Positions 9,391 to 19,485 of a stretch of 64,000 bases of DNA are shown here, in pieces; the stretch's first letter is position 1; every line of letters starts with the position of its first letter. Source of the stretch: Porphyrobacter sp. (GTDB lineage Bacteria; Pseudomonadota; Alphaproteobacteria; Sphingomonadales; Sphingomonadaceae). The translations under genes and the position numbers were made by a program. The notes beneath the pieces were generated by a model. It ran no database searches. It saw only the letters and a program-made list of their open reading frames with translations, and was not told the origin of the DNA. The DNA is taken from the NCBI GenBank assembly GCA_016125555.1, contig WGLN01000006.1:89644-153643 (forward strand). Direction: 5' to 3'.

Positions 9391-12156
9391 ATGGCGCAGG
9401 CCATCATGAGCGAAACTTTGCCCACCACTTTCGACCCCGCCGAAATCGAGGCGCGCTGGTATGCCCATTGGGAGGCGAAGGGCTGTTTCCGGCCCGAGCG
9501 GCCCGACGCGGAAGCCTTCACCATCGTCAACCCGCCGCCCAACGTGACGGGGAGCCTGCATATCGGCCACGCGCTCGACAACACGCTCCAGGACGTGGTG
9601 ATCCGCTACGAGCGCCTGCGGGGCAAGGACGCGCTGTGGGTGGTCGGCACCGATCATGCGGGCATCGCGACGCAGATGGTGGTCGAACGCCAGCTGGAGG
9701 CGCGACAGGACAAGCGCACCAACTACACGCGCGAAGCCTTCGTCGAGAAGGTGTGGGAGTGGAAGGCCGAAAGCGGCGGCACCATCACCAACCAGCTGCG
9801 CCGGCTGGGCTGTTCGATGGACTGGTCCAGAGAGCAGTTTACCATGGACCCGCACTTCACCCGTGCGGTGATCAAGACCTTCGTCGATCTCTACAACGAC
9901 GGGCTGATCTACCGCGACAAGCGATTGGTGAACTGGGACCCCAAACTAAAGACCGCGATCAGCGATCTCGAGGTCGAGACGCAGACCATCGCGGGGAGCT
10001 TCTGGCACTTCAAATATCCGCTGGCCGACGGCGCTACGCTGGACGACGGGCGCGACTATCTCGAAGTCGCCACCACCCGGCCCGAGACGATGCTCGCCGA
10101 CATGGCGGTCGCGGTGAACCCGGCGGACGCGCGCTATGCCAGTGTCGTCGGCAAGTTCGTGATCCAACCCCTCACCGGTCGCCGCATCCCGGTGATCGCC
10201 GACGAGCACGCCGATCCCGAGCTCGGCTCGGGCTGCGTCAAGATAACCCCGGGCCACGACTTCAACGACTTCGAGGTCGGCAAGCGGGCGGGAATCGAAC
10301 CCGCGCAGATGCTCAACATGCTCGATGCCGAGGCGAACGTCTGCCAGACCGCCGACGGGCTGGTGCCGGAGGAGTTCCTCGGCCTCCACCGCTTCCGCAA
10401 GGACGGCGAGGACGGTGCGCGCGAGCTGGTGGTCGCGCGGATGAAGGAGCTTGGCCTCCTTATCCCGCACGTGACCAAGGACAAGGACGGCAACGACGTC
10501 GAACACGACGCCGAACCGCGCCAGATCGCAACCCCCTTCGGCGACCGCGGCGGCGTGGTGATCGAGCCGTGGCTGACCGACCAGTGGTATGTGAACGCGG
10601 CCGAACTCGCCAAGAAGCCGATCGGAGCGGTGCGCTCGGGCGACATCCAGATCGTCCCCAAGACCTGGGAGAAGACCTTCTTCAACTGGATGGAGAACAT
10701 TCAGCCGTGGTGCGTCAGTCGCCAGCTGTGGTGGGGGCACCGCATTCCGGCGTGGTTCGCCGATGACGGACGCTGCTTCGTCGCCGAGGACGCGGCTGCC
10801 GCGCAGGCGCTTGCAGGCGACGGCGTGAAACTGACGCAGGACGAGGACGTGCTCGACACGTGGTTCTCTAGCGCGCTGTGGCCCTTCGCCACGCTCGGCT
10901 GGCCGGACGAAGGCGCGCCGCTGCTCGAAAAACACTTCCCCAACTCGCTCCTCATCTCGGGCTTCGACATCCTGTTCTTCTGGGATGCGCGGATGATGAT
11001 GATGGGCTTTTACAACATGGGCCAGAAGCCCTGGGACACGCTCTATCTCCACGGTCTCGTGCGCGCGGCGGACGGGGCGAAGATGTCGAAGTCCAAGGGC
11101 AATGTCGTCGATCCGCTCGGTCTCATCGACCAGTATGGCGCCGACGCGCTCAGGTTCTTCATGGCGGCGATGGAGAGCCAGGGCCGCGACATCAAGATGG
11201 ACGAGAAGCGGGTCGAGGGATACCGCAACTTCGCCACCAAGCTGTGGAACGCGGCGCGCTTCTGCCAGTCGAACGGCATCGGCGCCTCGGACACGATCAA
11301 GGCGCCCCCTGCGCGGCTCGCCGCCAACCAGTGGATCATCGGCGAGGTGCAGGCCTGCGTGGCCGAGATCGAGCGCGCGATGGACGACCTGCGCTTCGAC
11401 GCGGCGGCGAACGCCATCTACCAGTTCACGTGGTCGAAGTTCTGCGACTGGTATCTGGAACTAATCAAGCCGATCCTTAACGTGTCGGCGTTCGAGATGC
11501 CCCCTGAGCAAAATGCCCCGTATGCTGAGACAAAGGCAGTCGCCGGCTGGGCGCTCGACCAGATCCTCGTCATGCTCCACCCCTTCATGCCCTTCATCAC
11601 CGAAGAGCTGTGGCACAAGCTGGGGGCGCGTCCCTACGAGCTGATCGTGGCGCAGTGGCCCAAGCCGGAAGCGGAAGTCAGCAAGGATGCGACCGACGCG
11701 ATCGACTGGGTGATCGACCTCACCACCAGCACCCGCTCCGCGCGCGCCGAACTCGGGATCGCGCCCGGCGCGAAGCTGGCGGCGTGGCTGGCGAACCCTT
11801 CGGATGTGGCGGCGCGCACCATCGAGCGCTCCAGCGCCGCGATCGAGCGGCTTGCGCGCCTCGCCCCCGTGACCATCGGCGAGCCCCCCGCAGGCCCCGC
11901 GATGCAGGTGACCGCGGGCGAGGACGTGTTCGTCGTGCCCCTCGAAGGGATCGTCGACATCGCGGCGGAGAAGGCGCGGCTCGAGAAGGCGCTGGCGGCC
12001 AGCACCAAGGAGGCCAAGTCGCTCGAAGGGCGGCTCTCCAACCCCGCCTTCGCCGAGAAGGCCAAGCCCGAAGCGGTCGAGAAGGCCCGCACCGATCTCG
12101 CCCACCACCAGGGCGAGGTCGCGCGGCTGACCGCGGCGCTGGCCCGGCTCGGTTAA
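9391..12156 (+). CDS. valS: Valyl-tRNA synthetase
   Basis: Class Ia synthetase, 921 residues. The HIGH signature is at 57-60 within [15 protein letters not shown] and the KMSKS loop is at 564-568 (AKMSKSKGN); the editing (CP1) domain lies between them and a C-terminal coiled coil ([20 protein letters not shown]) closes the protein, as in bacterial ValRS. The ATG at 9391 follows AGGTG at suitable spacing; ATG at 9406 (MSETLPTTF) is an equally plausible start. The open frame further upstream runs antisense over mlaE and is not coding. Confidence 0.96.
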   Translation: MAQAIMSETLPTTFDPAEIEARWYAHWEAKGCFRPERPDAEAFTIVNPPPNVTGSLHIGHALDNTLQDVVIRYERLRGKDALWVVGTDHAGIATQMVVERQLEARQDKRTNYTREAFVEKVWEWKAESGGTITNQLRRLGCSMDWSREQFTMDPHFTRAVIKTFVDLYNDGLIYRDKRLVNWDPKLKTAISDLEVETQTIAGSFWHFKYPLADGATLDDGRDYLEVATTRPETMLADMAVAVNPADARYASVVGKFVIQPLTGRRIPVIADEHADPELGSGCVKITPGHDFNDFEVGKRAGIEPAQMLNMLDAEANVCQTADGLVPEEFLGLHRFRKDGEDGARELVVARMKELGLLIPHVTKDKDGNDVEHDAEPRQIATPFGDRGGVVIEPWLTDQWYVNAAELAKKPIGAVRSGDIQIVPKTWEKTFFNWMENIQPWCVSRQLWWGHRIPAWFADDGRCFVAEDAAAAQALAGDGVKLTQDEDVLDTWFSSALWPFATLGWPDEGAPLLEKHFPNSLLISGFDILFFWDARMMMMGFYNMGQKPWDTLYLHGLVRAADGAKMSKSKGNVVDPLGLIDQYGADALRFFMAAMESQGRDIKMDEKRVEGYRNFATKLWNAARFCQSNGIGASDTIKAPPARLAANQWIIGEVQACVAEIERAMDDLRFDAAANAIYQFTWSKFCDWYLELIKPILNVSAFEMPPEQNAPYAETKAVAGWALDQILVMLHPFMPFITEELWHKLGARPYELIVAQWPKPEAEVSKDATDAIDWVIDLTTSTRSARAELGIAPGAKLAAWLANPSDVAARTIERSSAAIERLARLAPVTIGEPPAGPAMQVTAGEDVFVVPLEGIVDIAAEKARLEKALAASTKEAKSLEGRLSNPAFAEKAKPEAVEKARTDLAHHQGEVARLTAALARLG

Positions 12157-12176
12157 CGGGACCGGTTCGGGGGGCG

Positions 12177-12800
12177 ATGGCGACGCGACTGCTGCTGATC
12201 GACGACCACGAGCTTGCCCATGCGGGCCTCAGGATGCTGTGCGCGGCGCGTCCGGACCTCGCGCTCGCCGCATGCTTCCCGCTCGCCAGGCCGGCGCTGG
12301 AGTGGCTCGCCCGCAATCCCGTCGACCTCGTCCTGCTGGATCTCGACCTGCCCGACCTCGCCGGACCCGCGGTTCTGGTGGAAATCCTCGCGCTCGGCCC
12401 GCATCGGGTCGTGATCATGACCGGCGCGGGATCGGGCGACGTGATGCGCACTTGCCTTGATCTGGGCGCGCTTGGAGTGGTTTCGAAGTCCGATCCGGCC
12501 GAATGCGCGCTCTCCGCGGTCGACGCCGTGCGCGCGGGCGGCCGCTATGTCTCGCCCAACGCGCAGCGGCTGATCGATGCGCTGGCGGCGCCCGCCATCC
12601 AGCTGACGCCGCGCCAACTCGGCATCCTCCACCTGCTCGCCGCCGGGGTGAGCAACAAGGAGATCGCCTATCGCCTCGGCATCGCCGCGCCGACCGTCTC
12701 CTTTCACCTCGCCGAACTGCGCCGCCGGCTCGGTGCCGAGACCAATCGTCAGCTTGTCGACCGGGCGAGAGCGGCGCGGCTGCTCAACGCCGAGACATAG
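12177..12800 (+). CDS. NarL/LuxR-type response regulator
   Basis: 207 residues: receiver domain (1-125) and LuxR-type helix-turn-helix (about 145-205). The acidic pair is Asp9-Asp10, the phosphoacceptor Asp55 (LVLLDLDLPD) and the conserved lysine lies in VSKSD. The HTH reads LTPRQLGILHLLAAGVSNKE, the usual GerE/LuxR form. Its last 52 bp overlap, tail-to-tail, the 3' end of the histidine kinase gene on the opposite strand. The pair is a natural candidate for a cognate two-component system, though partnership is inferred only from position. Confidence 0.9.
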   Translation: MATRLLLIDDHELAHAGLRMLCAARPDLALAACFPLARPALEWLARNPVDLVLLDLDLPDLAGPAVLVEILALGPHRVVIMTGAGSGDVMRTCLDLGALGVVSKSDPAECALSAVDAVRAGGRYVSPNAQRLIDALAAPAIQLTPRQLGILHLLAAGVSNKEIAYRLGIAAPTVSFHLAELRRRLGAETNRQLVDRARAARLLNAET

Positions 12801-15001
12801 GGGTGACGCATCATCGCCGGGACCAGCGGGCGCACCAGCAGCAGCCGCCCGAGCGCCGCCGCCTTGACCCGGTTCTCGGCCGAGGCGCGTCCGGCGACGA
12901 ACACCGGTAGGCGGTCGGGATCGAGATCGGCGAGGCGCCGCGCGAGTTCCCCCTCGTTCGCGCCCTCGGCGTCGATGAAGCAGGCTTCGGGGAAGGCTTC
13001 CTCCAATGCGTCGATCGCCACCGGTTGCGCCGGCTCGGCCGCGAGCGGCAGGGTTACGGTGACGCAGGTGCCGCCAGGGCCGGTTTCCACCGCATAACCG
13101 CCCCGCAAGGCCGCGAGGCTCTCGCGGATTGCGCGCCAGCCGCTGCCGAAGCCCTCGGGCATCGGCCCGCCTGCGCCCTCCTCGCTGTCGGTGGTGAGAA
13201 AGTCGGCGACGTCGCGCGGCATGCCCGGTCCGCTGTCGGTGACGCTGAGTGCGATGCAGTCCTCGCGAACATCGCAGGCAATCGCGATCTCGCCGTCGCG
13301 GGTGGCGCGAAGGGCGTTGTTGATGAGGTTCGAGAGCACCCGCACCAGCAGCGCCTCGTCGGTCACGATGCGCGTCCCGGGTGGACAGGCGCGGCGAAGC
13401 ACGACATTGCCGCTCATCGCCGCGGCGGCGTAGATGGTGACGAGGTCCTCGAGCAGCCGCTCGACATCGACCAGCCCGAGCGCGAGGAAAGGGCCGTCGC
13501 TGCGGCGCCCCGGGACACTCGATCCGACGATCTCCTCGAGGTGCCGGGCCGAGGCCTCGATCAGGCCCATGAGGTCGTGCGGTGGCAGGTCGCTGCCGGT
13601 CTGGCGCGCGAGGAACACCGCGCTGCTGAGCGCGTGGAGAACGTGGCGCGTGTCGTGCGCGGACATCTCGATCAGCCGGTCGCGCACCTTGAGCGCGGCC
13701 AGTGCCTTCTCGCGCTCCTCGGCGATCGCCTTGGCGTCCTCGCTGATCGCGATCCGCGCGAGCAGCTCGCGCCGCGCCTCCTGTTCGGCGGCGAGCCTAT
13801 CGTGCTGCAGCCTGCGCAGGTGCAACCCCACCGCGAGCGTCGCCATCGCGCATTCGAACAGGCCTATCGGGCCGATCCAGTGCCAGTTGACCGCAAGGAA
13901 GGGCACCAACCCGGAAATCGCGATGGCGGTGGTGACGATGTAGAGCGCCAGCGCCGACCAGCCGATCAGCAGCGGAAGATATTGCAATCCGCTGCGCCGG
14001 GTGGCGATCCAGCCGATCACCGGCAGCACGGCCGAGGCAAGCAGGGTGAACAGCCAGCCGGCGGCGTGGAGCGGCATTTCGGGGATCGCCGGCACCGCCA
14101 GCCTGGTCGCCGCCGTCAGCACCACCAGGAGGCCCAGCCCCGTCGTCGCGCGCAGAAAGAGATCGTAGCGCGGCATGCGCCGGCGCGTTGCCAGGAACTC
14201 GCGCCCGAATTGCAGCATCAGCAAGCCGAAGGCGCCGCGGGTCAGGTCTCCGAACACCGCCTGCAGCTCGGGGTGGCGATAGAGCCAGAAGATCGACAGA
14301 TACCCCTCGGCATGAAGCGTGTTGAAGGCGAAGGCGGCCTCGGCAAGGCCCAGCCAAACGAACACCCGCTGCCCGGTCGCGCCGAGCAGAACGACATTGA
14401 ACAGGGCAAGGATCAGGCTGCCCGTGACCACCGCCGCGACCAGCGCGATGTTGCTGCGCCGCGCGGTGAAGAAATCGCCAAATGTCTTGATTTCGAGCGG
14501 CATCCACGAGGACACCTCGTCGCGGAAGCGGATCGCGTAAAGCGCCTCCTCGCCCGGTCCGAGGCTGACTTCGGTGGCATAGGCCTGGTAGCGGTCGAGC
14601 ATCCGCCCCAGCCTTGCGCGATCGGCATTGTCGACCATCAGGTGCCACCCTGACGCATCACCACGATAGAGCGCGAAATCGGTGATGGTGCTGCGCCCGG
14701 TGGTCAGCATCCAGTTGGCACGCTCGGACCCTGCGTTGCGCAGCCGCAGGAACACGTAGACCGGCTCGCCGACCGTGCCGAACTGTGTGGAGGTGTGATC
14801 GACCGGCCCGGCGGCGGCGAGATCGCTCGCCAGCGGGACTCCTTCGTGATCGGCGCGGGCGTAGCGGATGTCCTGCTTGATCGCACCTGCCGAAGCTCCG
14901 GGCAGGAGGTCGATCACCGGCAATCGGGTGGCCGCGCCGGCAGGGGCGCCGAGAGCCACGAACGCCAGGGCCAGCAGCGCAAGCCACGCAAATCTTCCCA
15001 T
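12749..15001 (-). CDS. 7TM-DISM sensor histidine kinase with degenerate receiver-like tail
   Basis: 750 residues. Signal peptide (1-24), extracellular 7TMR-DISMED2-like domain (about 45-180), seven membrane helices (about 185-400), a coiled coil, then the kinase core. The phosphoacceptor is probably His449 in MSAHDTRHVLHAL, and the ATPase domain has the N box LVRVLSNLINNALRA and the G box DSGPGMP. After about residue 670 a 75-residue segment follows a receiver fold pattern (PVFVAGRAS, LLLVRPL) but lacks a clear phosphoacceptor aspartate. The start at 15001 has a GGGGGGAAT ribosome site. The extracellular domain suggests sensing of a carbohydrate or other small ligand; the ligand is unknown. 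Confidence 0.87.
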   Translation of the reverse strand: MGRFAWLALLALAFVALGAPAGAATRLPVIDLLPGASAGAIKQDIRYARADHEGVPLASDLAAAGPVDHTSTQFGTVGEPVYVFLRLRNAGSERANWMLTTGRSTITDFALYRGDASGWHLMVDNADRARLGRMLDRYQAYATEVSLGPGEEALYAIRFRDEVSSWMPLEIKTFGDFFTARRSNIALVAAVVTGSLILALFNVVLLGATGQRVFVWLGLAEAAFAFNTLHAEGYLSIFWLYRHPELQAVFGDLTRGAFGLLMLQFGREFLATRRRMPRYDLFLRATTGLGLLVVLTAATRLAVPAIPEMPLHAAGWLFTLLASAVLPVIGWIATRRSGLQYLPLLIGWSALALYIVTTAIAISGLVPFLAVNWHWIGPIGLFECAMATLAVGLHLRRLQHDRLAAEQEARRELLARIAISEDAKAIAEEREKALAALKVRDRLIEMSAHDTRHVLHALSSAVFLARQTGSDLPPHDLMGLIEASARHLEEIVGSSVPGRRSDGPFLALGLVDVERLLEDLVTIYAAAAMSGNVVLRRACPPGTRIVTDEALLVRVLSNLINNALRATRDGEIAIACDVREDCIALSVTDSGPGMPRDVADFLTTDSEEGAGGPMPEGFGSGWRAIRESLAALRGGYAVETGPGGTCVTVTLPLAAEPAQPVAIDALEEAFPEACFIDAEGANEGELARRLADLDPDRLPVFVAGRASAENRVKAAALGRLLLVRPLVPAMMRHPYVSALSSRAALARSTS

Positions 15002-15181
15002 ATTCCCCCCGGAATGGTCCGCGCGACGTGCGGCGGAGGCGGGTGATTACAACCTCGTCCATCCATTCCGCAAGCTGCTTCGGCGGTTCGCACGCGGCCG
15101 CTTCCTCTGGTGTCCCGCAATGTGGCATAGCCGGGCGATGATCCATCCTTCCCGACTCCGCCACCGGTGCGGAGCCCGCAC

Positions 15182-15916
15182 ATGAATCTTACACTCGCCA
15201 CCGACGACCGCGGCGGCCCGGAGATTTTCGCCTCGCTCCAAGGCGAGGGACCGAGCATGGGCAGGCCGGTCGCCTTCGTGCGGCTGTCGCGCTGCAACCT
15301 CGCCTGCGTGTGGTGCGACACGGCCTACACCTGGCGGTTCACGGGCGACAATCGCCCCCACCACGACGCGATCGCCTTCGAGCGTAAGGCCAACCAGGTT
15401 ACGCTATCGCCGGAGGACACCGCCGCGCGGATCGCGGCGCTCGGCCAGAAGCGGCTCGTCATCACCGGGGGCGAGCCGCTGCTGCAGGCGGGCGCGCTCG
15501 CCGAAATGCTCGCGCACCTGCCGGACATCGCCGTCGAGATCGAGACCAACGGCACCGTCGCCCCGCCGGCGCGGCTCGACGTGCGGGTCGACCAGTACAA
15601 TGTCAGCCCCAAGCTGGCGCATAGCGGCAATCCCGCCGACCTCGCGCTGCTGCCCGAGCGGCTCGACGCCTGGGCGAGCGAACCGCGCGCCTTCCTCAAG
15701 TTCGTGGTGGCCTCGCCCGAGGACGTCGAGGAGGTGCTGGCGCTCCACGCCCACTACCGCTTCCGGCCCGACCGCGTGTTCCTGATGCCCGAAGGCACCG
15801 ACAGCGCCACCCTGCGCAGGCGCGAAGCGTGGCTGTCAGAGCTGTGCCTGAAGCACGGCTTCCGGATGAGCGACCGGCTGCATATCCACCTTTACGGGGA
15901 CACGCGCGGAACGTGA
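15182..15916 (+). CDS. queE: 7-carboxy-7-deazaguanine synthase
   Basis: Radical SAM enzyme of queuosine biosynthesis, 244 residues; it converts carboxytetrahydropterin to carboxydeazaguanine. The cluster motif is CNLACVWCDT (CX3CX2C) and the N-terminal SLQGEGPSMGRP segment is typical. The glycine-rich SAM-binding motif TGGEPLLQ follows. The ATG at 15182 has GGAG seven bases upstream; a GTG at 15167 would add five residues and lacks such a site. No other queuosine gene is in the window, so it is a solitary gene here. Confidence 0.92.
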   Translation: MNLTLATDDRGGPEIFASLQGEGPSMGRPVAFVRLSRCNLACVWCDTAYTWRFTGDNRPHHDAIAFERKANQVTLSPEDTAARIAALGQKRLVITGGEPLLQAGALAEMLAHLPDIAVEIETNGTVAPPARLDVRVDQYNVSPKLAHSGNPADLALLPERLDAWASEPRAFLKFVVASPEDVEEVLALHAHYRFRPDRVFLMPEGTDSATLRRREAWLSELCLKHGFRMSDRLHIHLYGDTRGT

Positions 15917-15917
15917 C

Positions 15918-17627
15918 CTAACCCTGGCTTCTCCAGCGCATCACCACGCGCTCGACCAGTTCCTCCTCGCCGCCGTCCTTGCTCCACAATTCGACGAAGC
16001 TCGGGTCTTCGGAAGCCGGGCGCTTGTGTTCCTCGAGGTTGTCGAAGGTCACGCGGATCGGGATCGCCACGCCCTCGCCGCAGATGATGCATTCACGGTT
16101 GCGCAGCGCCGGGATCGAATCGAGGAAGCCGCGCGCGCCTTCGGGCATGGCCGCCTTGACGAAGGCCTGGTCGCGGTCGTTGTTGAGGCGCATCGAGATG
16201 ATCGTGCCGCACTGCGACAGCACCCCTTCGGCAAGGTCCGAGGGACGCTGGGTGATGAGCCCCAGGGAGATTCCGTATTTGCGCCCTTCCTTGGCGATGC
16301 GGCCGAGGATCTTGGCGACCGAGGAACCGTCGGCGTGCTTTTCGCTCGGCACGTAGCGGTGCGCTTCCTCGCACACCAGCAGCACTGGCCGGGTCTTCTC
16401 GTCGCGGCCCCAGATCGCGAAGTCGAAGACGAGCCGACTCAGCACCGCCACCACCGTCGAGGTGATGTCCGAGGGCACGCCCGAGACGTCGATGATCGAG
16501 ATCGGCTTGCCGTGGCCGGGCATGCGGAAGATCTTGCCGATGAAATTGGTCATCGTGTCGCCGACCAGCATCCCGGAGAACATGAACTGGTAGCGCGGAT
16601 CGGCCTTCAGCTCGTCGAGCTTGCCCTTGATGCGCATGTAGGGCGCGGACGAGGTCGCCTTGTCGAGCTTGCCCATCTCGTCCTGCAGGATGTTGCTGAG
16701 GTCCGAGAGCAGGTAGGGGATCGGCGAATCCACGGTGATCTTGCCCATGGTCTGCGCCAGCCGGCTCTTGCCGCGCGCGGCGAGCAGGCACTTGGCGAGA
16801 ATATCGGCATCGACCTGCCGCTCGTTCCCGCTGGAGGAGAGCAGCACCTCGCAGTGCTCCTCGTAGTTCATCAGCCAATAGGGCATCTGCAGGTTGGAAA
16901 CGTCGAGGATCACCCCGGTGTTGCGGAAGGCGGCCGAATATTCGCCGTGCGGGTCGATCATAACGATGTGACCCTTGGGCGCGGCCTCGCAGATCTTGTG
17001 CAGGATCAGCGCGGCGCTGGTCGACTTGCCGGTCCCGGTCGAGCCGAGCAGGGCGAAGTGCTTGCCGAGCATCGCGTCGATGTAGAGCCCGGCCCGGATG
17101 TCGCGGGTCGGGAAGACCTTGCCGATGGTGATGCTCGCGCGCCCGTCGCTGGCGTAGATCTGTTCGAGGTCCTTGGTGGTCGCTGGATAGACCATCGCGC
17201 CGGGCACCGGATAGCGGGTGACGCCGCGCTTGAAGCCGTGGATGCGACCCGTCAGCTTCTCCTCGCCGCCCTCGCCGAGAAAGTCGATATGGGCGATGAT
17301 TCCGCCCTCGCTGCGGCGGTCCTTGCGCTGGTCGCGCACGCTGGCGAGCAGCCAGGCATCGCCGACGCGGATCTTGATCTGGCTGCCGACCTGCCCGGCG
17401 AGCGCCACAGAAGGATCGGCGTCCTCCATGCATTCATTGATGCGCTGCAGGTCGAAGGCGATCTGCGAGCCCGAGCCCGAGATTTCCAGCACGACGCCGA
17501 TCGGCAGGCGCGCGTTGTCGGGCGCGGCCTTGCGGGGCGCGGGCGCCGCGACGGGCGCGTCCTCTTCCGCCCCGGAGGACGCGGAACCGGTGATACCTGC
17601 GAAATCATGGCGGCCGTGGTCGGTCAT
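15918..17627 (-). CDS. HerA-like ATPase (DUF87 family)
   Basis: 569 residues. An N-terminal HAS-barrel-like region (about 40-170) is followed by a RecA-type motor with Walker A LLGSTGTGKST near residue 195, Walker B LLVCEEAHRYVP and a conserved GLITQRPSDL sensor segment. HerA family ATPases translocate DNA, usually with NurA nuclease; no nurA-like gene is adjacent, so the partner is unknown. The ATG at 17627 has GGAAAGG upstream; a TTG at 17654 is a weaker alternative. It sits tail-to-tail with queE with 1 bp between stops. Confidence 0.88.
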   Translation of the reverse strand: MTDHGRHDFAGITGSASSGAEEDAPVAAPAPRKAAPDNARLPIGVVLEISGSGSQIAFDLQRINECMEDADPSVALAGQVGSQIKIRVGDAWLLASVRDQRKDRRSEGGIIAHIDFLGEGGEEKLTGRIHGFKRGVTRYPVPGAMVYPATTKDLEQIYASDGRASITIGKVFPTRDIRAGLYIDAMLGKHFALLGSTGTGKSTSAALILHKICEAAPKGHIVMIDPHGEYSAAFRNTGVILDVSNLQMPYWLMNYEEHCEVLLSSSGNERQVDADILAKCLLAARGKSRLAQTMGKITVDSPIPYLLSDLSNILQDEMGKLDKATSSAPYMRIKGKLDELKADPRYQFMFSGMLVGDTMTNFIGKIFRMPGHGKPISIIDVSGVPSDITSTVVAVLSRLVFDFAIWGRDEKTRPVLLVCEEAHRYVPSEKHADGSSVAKILGRIAKEGRKYGISLGLITQRPSDLAEGVLSQCGTIISMRLNNDRDQAFVKAAMPEGARGFLDSIPALRNRECIICGEGVAIPIRVTFDNLEEHKRPASEDPSFVELWSKDGGEEELVERVVMRWRSQG

Positions 17628-17722
17628 CCGCGCCTTTCCCTGCGAAGTGCCCAAGTGGGACCAGCGATAGGCCAGGCGGGGTTAAGAACGGGTCAACGAT
17701 GCCGAGACCGGCCCCGTGCCGG

Positions 17723-18481
17723 CTAGCCGCGCACGAAGGCGCGGCCGGCGATCCAGCCCATCACAAGCGACAGCGCGATGGCGCCGAGCCCGTAGAGAAA
17801 GGACCAGCGCTGGGCGGCGGCGACCACCCGGCCTTCCAGCCCGACCTTCTCGACCTCGATCCGGGCGGTCGCACTCGCCAGCACGCGCCCCCGGGCGATC
17901 GCGAAGGTCTCGGCGGTGTAGCGCCCGGTGGTGACGTTGGAGGGCAGGTCGATCCGCGCCTGGTAGAGCACCCCCTCGCTGATCCTCACCCCGCGCGGGT
18001 TCTCCTGGTAGAGCCCCTGCTTCTCGCGCAGCGCAACGAGCCCGTGGGCGAAGCGGGTCTGTTCCTCGGGGTCGATCTGGCCGGAAGGCGAGAGCTGGAT
18101 GAAATCCGTGCCGAGTTCGTAGATGGCCGCCGTGCGCTCGTCGACGATCTCGCGCACCGGCCGCGACGAGGCGACCGCGAAGAACGAGGGCGCGGAGCGG
18201 AAATCGCTCGCCCCGGAGTTCATCCAGATGCCCGCGATGCGCTCCTTCTCGCGAATCCGCACCGGCTCGGTCGGGCCCTTGAGCACCACCACGATGTCGT
18301 AGTCCTCGCTCGCGCCGCGCGGGGCGATCACCGCGCCGTAGAGCAGCAGGCTCGCCCCCGTGAAGCCCTGCCGCACCTCGATCCGCGACTGGCTGACCTC
18401 GGGCACCAGGGTCGGCTCGGCCTGGGCGGTGATCAGCGGGGCGGCGAGCAGCAGGAACAGCGCGGCGAAGGGGCGTCTCAC
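17723..18481 (-). CDS. TIGR02186 family membrane protein
   Basis: 252 residues: signal peptide (1-21), a periplasmic beta-rich domain, and one C-terminal membrane helix (about 228-248, FLYGLGAIALSLVMGWIAG). This family is restricted mainly to alphaproteobacteria and is usually next to a TauE/SafE exporter, as here. The GTG start overlaps the TauE stop (GTGA), so the two are translated together. Function is unknown; the pairing suggests an accessory role in the same transport step. Confidence 0.85.
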   Translation of the reverse strand: MRRPFAALFLLLAAPLITAQAEPTLVPEVSQSRIEVRQGFTGASLLLYGAVIAPRGASEDYDIVVVLKGPTEPVRIREKERIAGIWMNSGASDFRSAPSFFAVASSRPVREIVDERTAAIYELGTDFIQLSPSGQIDPEEQTRFAHGLVALREKQGLYQENPRGVRISEGVLYQARIDLPSNVTTGRYTAETFAIARGRVLASATARIEVEKVGLEGRVVAAAQRWSFLYGLGAIALSLVMGWIAGRAFVRG

Positions 18482-19395
18482 AGGGGCGCCACCGTGTAGA
18501 TCTCGTCGGGCTGGACCCCGAGGCCGTAGAGCATCCTGAGCGCGATGATCAGCACCAGCGCGGCGAGCATGAGCCTCAGGTATTCGGGCCGCGCCTTCAG
18601 GGCGATCTGGGTCCCGAACTGCGCCCCCAGCACCGATCCGACCAGCAGCAGCGCGGCAAGCACGAGGTCCACCGCCTTGGTGGTCAGCGCGTGGGTCATG
18701 GTCGTCACCATGGTCACGAACAGGATCTGGTAGAGCGAGGTTCCGACCACCACGTTGCCGCTCATGCCGAGGATGTAGAGCATCGCGGGAACCAGCAGAA
18801 AGCCGCCACCCACGCCCATCAGCATGGTCAGCACCCCCACGCCCAGCCCCAGCAGCAGCGGCGCCAGCGGCGAGATGTAGAGCCCCGAGGCATAGAACCG
18901 CCAGCGGAACGGCAGGCTCGCCACCAGCGGGTGGTGGCGCCGCTTGCGCACCGGCGCGCCGCCCTTGGCCGCCGCCTCGGGCCGCAGCGCGGTCACCGCC
19001 TCGCGCATCATCAGCGAGCCGATCGAGCCGAGCAGCACCACGTAGAGGATGTTGATGACGACGTCGATCTGCCCCAGTGCCTGAAGCAGCCGGAACAGCG
19101 CCGCACCGATCATCGCGCCGATCACCCCGCCGGCGACCATCACCGTGCCCATCCGGTAATCGACGCCATTGCGGCGCGAATGGGCGAGCACGCCCGAAAC
19201 GCTGGCGCCGGTCACCTGGGTCGCCGCCGAGGCCGCCGCGACCGTGGGCGGAATGCCGTAGAAGATCAGCAGCGGCGTCGTCAGGAACCCGCCACCCACT
19301 CCGAACAGGCCCGACAGGAGGCCCGTCAGCCCGCCCAGCACCACGATGTAGAGGCCGTTGACCGAGAGATTCGCGATGGGCAGGTACACGTCCAT
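18478..19395 (-). CDS. TauE/SafE family sulfite or anion exporter
   Basis: 305-residue inner-membrane protein with about eight helices in two repeats, each holding the family's glycine-rich signature: GLLSGLFGVGGGFLTTPLL in the first half and TMLMGVGGGFLLVPAML in the second. Members export sulfite, sulfoacetate or related organosulfur anions. A short charged cytoplasmic loop (AAAKGGAPVRKRRHH) separates the halves. It overlaps the TIGR02186 gene by 4 bp. Substrate is not determinable from sequence. Confidence 0.88.
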   Translation of the reverse strand: MDVYLPIANLSVNGLYIVVLGGLTGLLSGLFGVGGGFLTTPLLIFYGIPPTVAAASAATQVTGASVSGVLAHSRRNGVDYRMGTVMVAGGVIGAMIGAALFRLLQALGQIDVVINILYVVLLGSIGSLMMREAVTALRPEAAAKGGAPVRKRRHHPLVASLPFRWRFYASGLYISPLAPLLLGLGVGVLTMLMGVGGGFLLVPAMLYILGMSGNVVVGTSLYQILFVTMVTTMTHALTTKAVDLVLAALLLVGSVLGAQFGTQIALKARPEYLRLMLAALVLIIALRMLYGLGVQPDEIYTVAPL

Positions 19396-19485
19396 GACCA
19401 GCCGATTAGCTTAGGCGCGCGGGCGATAAAAGCCGCGTTGCCGCCTTTATTGCCCGCCACTTTCGATGGTGCGCACGCCGCCTCG

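Noticed and set aside
17628..17654. TTG start for the HerA-like gene
   Set aside because: The ATG at 17627 has a clear GGAAAGG ribosome site and gives a plausible N-terminus.
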